From contig JAUXWY010000493.1 of assembly GCA_030681235.1 (NCBI GenBank), positions 1-53,216 on the forward strand: a stretch of DNA of 53,216 bases. Direction: 5' to 3'. The stretch's first letter is position 1, and each line of letters begins with the position of its first letter. This document shows positions 49,360-53,216 of the stretch, piece after piece. This DNA comes from Pirellulaceae bacterium (GTDB lineage: Bacteria; Planctomycetota; Planctomycetia; Pirellulales; Pirellulaceae). The notes under the pieces were generated by a model, which was given only the letters and a program-made list of their open reading frames with translations, was not told the DNA's origin and searched no databases. A program made the position numbers and the translations under genes.

Positions 49360-52128
49360 CTATCCCACGGTTTGTAATCCCGCCGCGATTCCGTTGACCG
49401 AGAGCGTGATTGCCTTGAGAAGTTCGTCGGTGCGCGATGGATCGGTATTGTCGCGCAATTCCCGGAGCAACGCCACTTGAATGATGTTCAGAGGATCGAC
49501 GTAAGGGTTGCGGACCTTGATCGAATGCTGCAGCCAGGGTTCGGTTTCCAAAACTTGCTTCGAATCGGTCACCACGAGGACCAAACGCCGTGTGGCTTGA
49601 AACTCTTCCTCGATCAACTTGAAGACCTTGTCGGCCAAATCACCGGGGGCCAACCCCGAGTAGAGCCGAGCGATGCCCATGTCGGCCCGTGCCAATCCCA
49701 AATGCACATTATGCAACAGTGTGCGGAAGAACGGCCATTGGCGATACATCTCGCGCAGTTGATTCAGTCGTTGTCGTTCGTCGGTCGCGATCCACTGCGA
49801 GATTCCGCTACCCACCCCAAACCAACTGGCGATATTTGCCCGCGTCTGGGTCCAGGCAAAGACCCAAGGAATCGCCCGCAGATCATCCAACTTGAGCGTC
49901 GTCGAACGACGGGAGGGACGTGAACCCAGCTTCAAGTGATCGATCAGATCGATCGGCGTGGTCGCTTGGAAATAATCAACGAAGCCGGGAAGTTCGACCA
50001 ACGCACGGTACTTCTTGTACGCGTGATCGGCCAACTCTTCCATGACGCCAAACCAATGCGGCTGCTTTTCGAAAGTCGGCCGCGAGCCGGTCGTGCAAAT
50101 CACGGCGTGAACCAACTGTTCCAAGTGTCGATGAGCAATCGCAGGTTCGCTGTAACGCGAACTAACGACTTCGCCTTGTTCGGTAATGCGAATGCGGCCA
50201 CGAATGGAGTCGGGCGGCTGAGCCAAAATGGCGCGGTTGGTTGGCCCTCCGCCGCGGCCCAAAGATCCACCTCGTCCGTGGAACAGCGTCATCTTGATTC
50301 CGGCCGCTTTACAAACTTCGGCCAAAGCCTGCTGGCCTTGATAAAGCTGCCAATTGGCTTGCAGATAGCCGCCGTCTTTGTTGCTGTCGCTATAGCCGAT
50401 CATGATTTGCTGTTGCTTGCCACATTGCTGCAAGTGCTCCACATATTCAGGAATCTGGAACAGCTCTTGCATGAATCGTGGGGCGTTTTGCAAATCTTGA
50501 ATGGTTTCAAACAGCGGGACGAGATTCAATTGACCAAACAGCCCGGCATCTTTAGCTAACAGCAGGACTTCCAAGATTTGGCTGACATCATGAGTCATGC
50601 TGATGATGTAGTTGCGAATCGCGCGCGGACCGACCACTTCATGCACTTGGCGAATCACTCGGAACAATTCCAACGTTTCATTAACCGGTTCACTGAATTG
50701 TAGCCGCGACGTCAACGGACGAGGACTGGCGATTTCGCGGCAGAGGATTTCGCGTTTGGTTGGTTCAGGCAATTCACCGTAGTTGTCCGCCAACTTGTAT
50801 GCGGCGAAAAGTTCGGCAATCGTTGCGCGGTGAACTGCGGAATGCTGCCGGACATCCAGGGATGCCAAATGAAATCCAAAGACTTCCACCGAGCGAATCA
50901 AGGTTTCTAATCGGCCCGTCACCAAGCGTTGTCCGTTGTTGGCCAGCAAGCTGTCGCGAATCATCAACAGGTCGGCCAAGAATGCGTCGGCATTGCGATA
51001 CGCGCGAGGGTTCTCGACCGATCGATCCCAAGAACCCGAGTTCTGTTCCCGAGTGGCTCGCAGCCGCCGAAACATGATGATCAGCTTCTGCCGATAGGGC
51101 TCCTGATCAAAGCGACTAAAGACTTCCGTTTCGGTTGTTGGGATCAGCTTGCGATCCAACTCCAAACTGGTCAGTAACGCATCGCTGAACCCCGTGCGAG
51201 TTCGCGACGGGCTCAACAAGTGATAGAGGTAATCGATTTCGAAATTGTAATGCTTGAGAATCGCCTCTTTCTGTTCGCGCAGCGTTTCTCGCGTGATCTC
51301 CGGTGTCACGTTCGGGTTGCCATCGCGATCCCCCCCGATCCAGGAGCCGTATTCCAAGAACGCTGGGATCTCGAATGAATGCCCCGGATAATACGTCGCC
51401 AGTGCGGCCTTGAGTTCTTGATAAATCTGCGGGATCACACGGAATAAGGTGTTTTCGAAGAAATAGAGTCCGCTGTTGCGGACCTCATCCATGACCGTGG
51501 GTTTGCGTTCGCGAGTTTCATCGCTTTGCCACAGCAAGACGATGTAGCCGTGGATTTCGTCGAGCCGTTGTTGTTTGACTCGCTGCGAGTGTCCTGGCTG
51601 GTGCAGTTGGTGCAATCGCTCGGCAATTTCTTTGAGGATTTGCCGAATGGTGCGACGCTTGGATTCCGTCGGATGAGCCGTGAACACGGGCATGATTTGC
51701 AGGAGGTGCAAATTGTCTTGCACTTGCCGGGCAGTTAGGCCTTCTTTATGCAGAATGCGAATGGAATCCGCGATGGTCTCGCTAATGGGAACACCGGCCT
51801 CGTCGGCTTCGGTCATTCGTTCGGACAGAACCCGAACTCGATGCTGCTCTTCCGCCAAATTGACCAATTGAAAGTAGGTCGAGAACGCCTTCAAGTTGGC
51901 GTCGGTCATGCGCAGGTCTTGCAGCACCTTGGGGATCTGGTCCAAGAGCCGTTGGAACGCTTCGGAATCTCCGCTGCGCCAGGCTTTGGCGAGACTGCGG
52001 ATTTTTTCTTCTTGTTGGTAGACTTCAGGACCGGCCTGTTCCAACAGTACTTGGCCCAACAATCCTCCCAACAGCCGAATCGAACGGCTGAGATCGGCAG
52101 GAGTTTCGGGACCGGTGGTGGTATCCAT
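49360..52128 (-). CDS. ppc: Phosphoenolpyruvate carboxylase
   Basis: 922 residues from the ATG at 52128; the frame is open upstream to 52212 but that overlaps the previous gene. Catalytic His152 is in VFTAHPTESKRRT. GYSDSNKDGGYLQANW carries the essential Lys, and FHGRGGSLGRGGGPTNRAIL holds the glycine loop and Arg. QNPY-type ending is RNPYVDPLNIIQ. It carboxylates phosphoenolpyruvate to oxaloacetate, replenishing the TCA cycle. Full length. It starts 5 nt after the stop of the gene at 52134. Confidence 0.96.
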   Translation of the reverse strand: MDTTTGPETPADLSRSIRLLGGLLGQVLLEQAGPEVYQQEEKIRSLAKAWRSGDSEAFQRLLDQIPKVLQDLRMTDANLKAFSTYFQLVNLAEEQHRVRVLSERMTEADEAGVPISETIADSIRILHKEGLTARQVQDNLHLLQIMPVFTAHPTESKRRTIRQILKEIAERLHQLHQPGHSQRVKQQRLDEIHGYIVLLWQSDETRERKPTVMDEVRNSGLYFFENTLFRVIPQIYQELKAALATYYPGHSFEIPAFLEYGSWIGGDRDGNPNVTPEITRETLREQKEAILKHYNFEIDYLYHLLSPSRTRTGFSDALLTSLELDRKLIPTTETEVFSRFDQEPYRQKLIIMFRRLRATREQNSGSWDRSVENPRAYRNADAFLADLLMIRDSLLANNGQRLVTGRLETLIRSVEVFGFHLASLDVRQHSAVHRATIAELFAAYKLADNYGELPEPTKREILCREIASPRPLTSRLQFSEPVNETLELFRVIRQVHEVVGPRAIRNYIISMTHDVSQILEVLLLAKDAGLFGQLNLVPLFETIQDLQNAPRFMQELFQIPEYVEHLQQCGKQQQIMIGYSDSNKDGGYLQANWQLYQGQQALAEVCKAAGIKMTLFHGRGGSLGRGGGPTNRAILAQPPDSIRGRIRITEQGEVVSSRYSEPAIAHRHLEQLVHAVICTTGSRPTFEKQPHWFGVMEELADHAYKKYRALVELPGFVDYFQATTPIDLIDHLKLGSRPSRRSTTLKLDDLRAIPWVFAWTQTRANIASWFGVGSGISQWIATDERQRLNQLREMYRQWPFFRTLLHNVHLGLARADMGIARLYSGLAPGDLADKVFKLIEEEFQATRRLVLVVTDSKQVLETEPWLQHSIKVRNPYVDPLNIIQVALLRELRDNTDPSRTDELLKAITLSVNGIAAGLQTVG

Positions 52129-52133
52129 GTCGA

Positions 52134-53216
52134 TTATTGATCTGATTCTGCGGGTACTGGATTGGAGACGACCGGATCTGGCTTGGGCAAGATCACGCCG
52201 ACAAAGAACCAACCGTCCGCTTCCGTTTCAATCGACCAACCGCTGATACCAAGATGAGGCGCGATGACGTTTTCAAAATCTTGTGGCAGCTTTGAACCAT
52301 CCACCTTGCGTGTGATACCACCTTCCTGCATTTCTTTCAGCATTCGGGCCAACAAGCTGTTGTCGCGGGGAACCTTGTTTTTCCGCAGCAGTTCATAAAT
52401 GAATTTGATCGATCGATCGACACGTCCAAACTGTCGAATGCTGTCTGGGGCGGGCGATAATTGATCCAGCTTTTCACCGATGAGTTTAAAATCATTAGCC
52501 TCGGTCAGTGAATTCGCTTCGCCGTTGGCGACTCTTTTAAGAAACTCGACGTTGTTGGAGAAAAAGATGTTACCTGAAGCGACGACAACAAACTGGTCCG
52601 GGAACAACGGTGGTTCGGTTTCGGCCGGGGCTTCCTGTTCTTCTCCCGCCAGCAACTTGTCCAAATCCAACTCGTCCGAATCATCGATGCGTTCCGACTT
52701 CCAAATGGTACGTCCATCCTGGAAGGGCAATGCCTTCCAATTACTTTTTTGCGGCTTGAAGAAGCCTTCCAAGTCGTTGGCGATCCATTGTTCATTTTCG
52801 GCGCCTTCGGCAATCTTTAGTCCGACGACCATCCGTTCACTACCTTCTTCGATCGGTTCTTCAAAGTCCGAGACAAATGTGATCTTGCCATCCAGACGCT
52901 GGGCAATGCCCTTGATATCAAACTTGATGCTCTGGCGTCCCTTTTTCCAACCATCCACCATGGTCTCCCAGTTCCCAGGTTGCGTGAATTCGTCGACCAA
53001 TAGGCCGACCGAATCAATGCCAGTCGCAAAATTCCAGTGGAACGTTGCGGCGGTGGCGGCATGATCGGGAACCCAAGACTCCCAAGTTACTTCTGGATTC
53101 GGGTTGGTGAAATCCAATAGTTGAGCGGCTTTTTCAAAACGGGGGCCTTCCGAATTTCCGGGCGCATAGATAAAGAACCGATGCAGCATCTCCATGTTTT
53201 TGTGGGCGAACATAAA
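52134..53216 (-). CDS. Protein of unknown function (partial, runs off right edge)
   Basis: 361 codons to the edge. A Met codon at 53213 is probably internal, since the sequence before it stays open. No membrane span or signal is visible in this part. Recognisable segments are LDGKITFVSDFEEP, FVVVASGNIFFSNNVEFLKR, SIKFIYELLRKNKVPRDNSL and the C-terminal WSIETEADGWFFVGVILPKP. It resembles planctomycete DUF3352-type secreted proteins in outline, without proof. It ends 5 nt before ppc on the same strand, so the two are co-transcribed. Confidence 0.75.
   Translation of the reverse strand, partial: FMFAHKNMEMLHRFFIYAPGNSEGPRFEKAAQLLDFTNPNPEVTWESWVPDHAATAATFHWNFATGIDSVGLLVDEFTQPGNWETMVDGWKKGRQSIKFDIKGIAQRLDGKITFVSDFEEPIEEGSERMVVGLKIAEGAENEQWIANDLEGFFKPQKSNWKALPFQDGRTIWKSERIDDSDELDLDKLLAGEEQEAPAETEPPLFPDQFVVVASGNIFFSNNVEFLKRVANGEANSLTEANDFKLIGEKLDQLSPAPDSIRQFGRVDRSIKFIYELLRKNKVPRDNSLLARMLKEMQEGGITRKVDGSKLPQDFENVIAPHLGISGWSIETEADGWFFVGVILPKPDPVVSNPVPAESDQ

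Overview
The window looks like a piece of a planctomycete chromosome (Pirellulales-like). Signs are a Ser/Thr kinase fused to a WD40-like sensor region next to an ECF-type sigma factor, a secreted protein built of V/T/E/Q repeats with YTV-type motifs, a 3-keto-disaccharide hydrolase-like (DUF1080) protein, DUF1573-like secreted proteins, Uma2 and HNH nuclease remnants, and long secreted proteins of unknown function. I found no rRNA, tRNA, CRISPR array, transposase, integrase or phage gene. Names come from motifs read by eye; no database was searched.

Layout. 1-3719: kinase (runs off the left edge) and its sigma factor. 4089-5861: membrane protein of unknown function. 5897-11122: cassette A, consisting of a DUF1573-like protein, two tandem-duplicated ten-cysteine secreted proteins and a secreted protein with a LolA-like look, bracketed by direct repeats derived from an SRPBCC gene. 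11163-24451: housekeeping and envelope genes (treZ, BON protein, ftsH, lipoate-ligase-like gene, YTV protein, CXXCH protein, TPR protein, YhdH-type oxidoreductase, 1152-residue secreted protein). 24569-32677: inositol monophosphatase, two related secreted proteins (one broken), a GntR/ABC-ATPase/permease operon, a FliL-like lipoprotein and a CBS protein. 32920-36418: a complete TRAP transporter operon (dctP-dctQ-dctM) with a leading gene of unknown function. 36934-41650: broken Uma2 gene, ATP-grasp ligase/metallopeptidase pair, and a small gene plus truncated HNH stub running into ribD. 42343-46325: cassette B, a diverged second copy of the cassette A gene order, again bracketed by direct repeats. 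46516-53216: DUF1080 protein, intact small-gene/HNH pair, YjfB-like protein, caspase-fold peptidase, phosphoenolpyruvate carboxylase, and a secreted or surface protein that runs off the right edge.

The most interesting feature is the three-part cassette seen twice, about 36 kb apart: a DUF1573-like protein, one or two small secreted proteins with exactly ten cysteines, and a roughly 350-residue secreted protein whose members share several motifs (for example LHWFS near the C terminus). Both copies are flanked by direct repeats carrying broken genes. I read this as a mobile or recombining exported-protein module that I cannot match to a described system; its function is unknown and transfer is an inference. 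A second recurring unit is a small charged protein overlapping an HNH nuclease by 4 nt, intact at 47393-48051 and decayed at 40180-40517.
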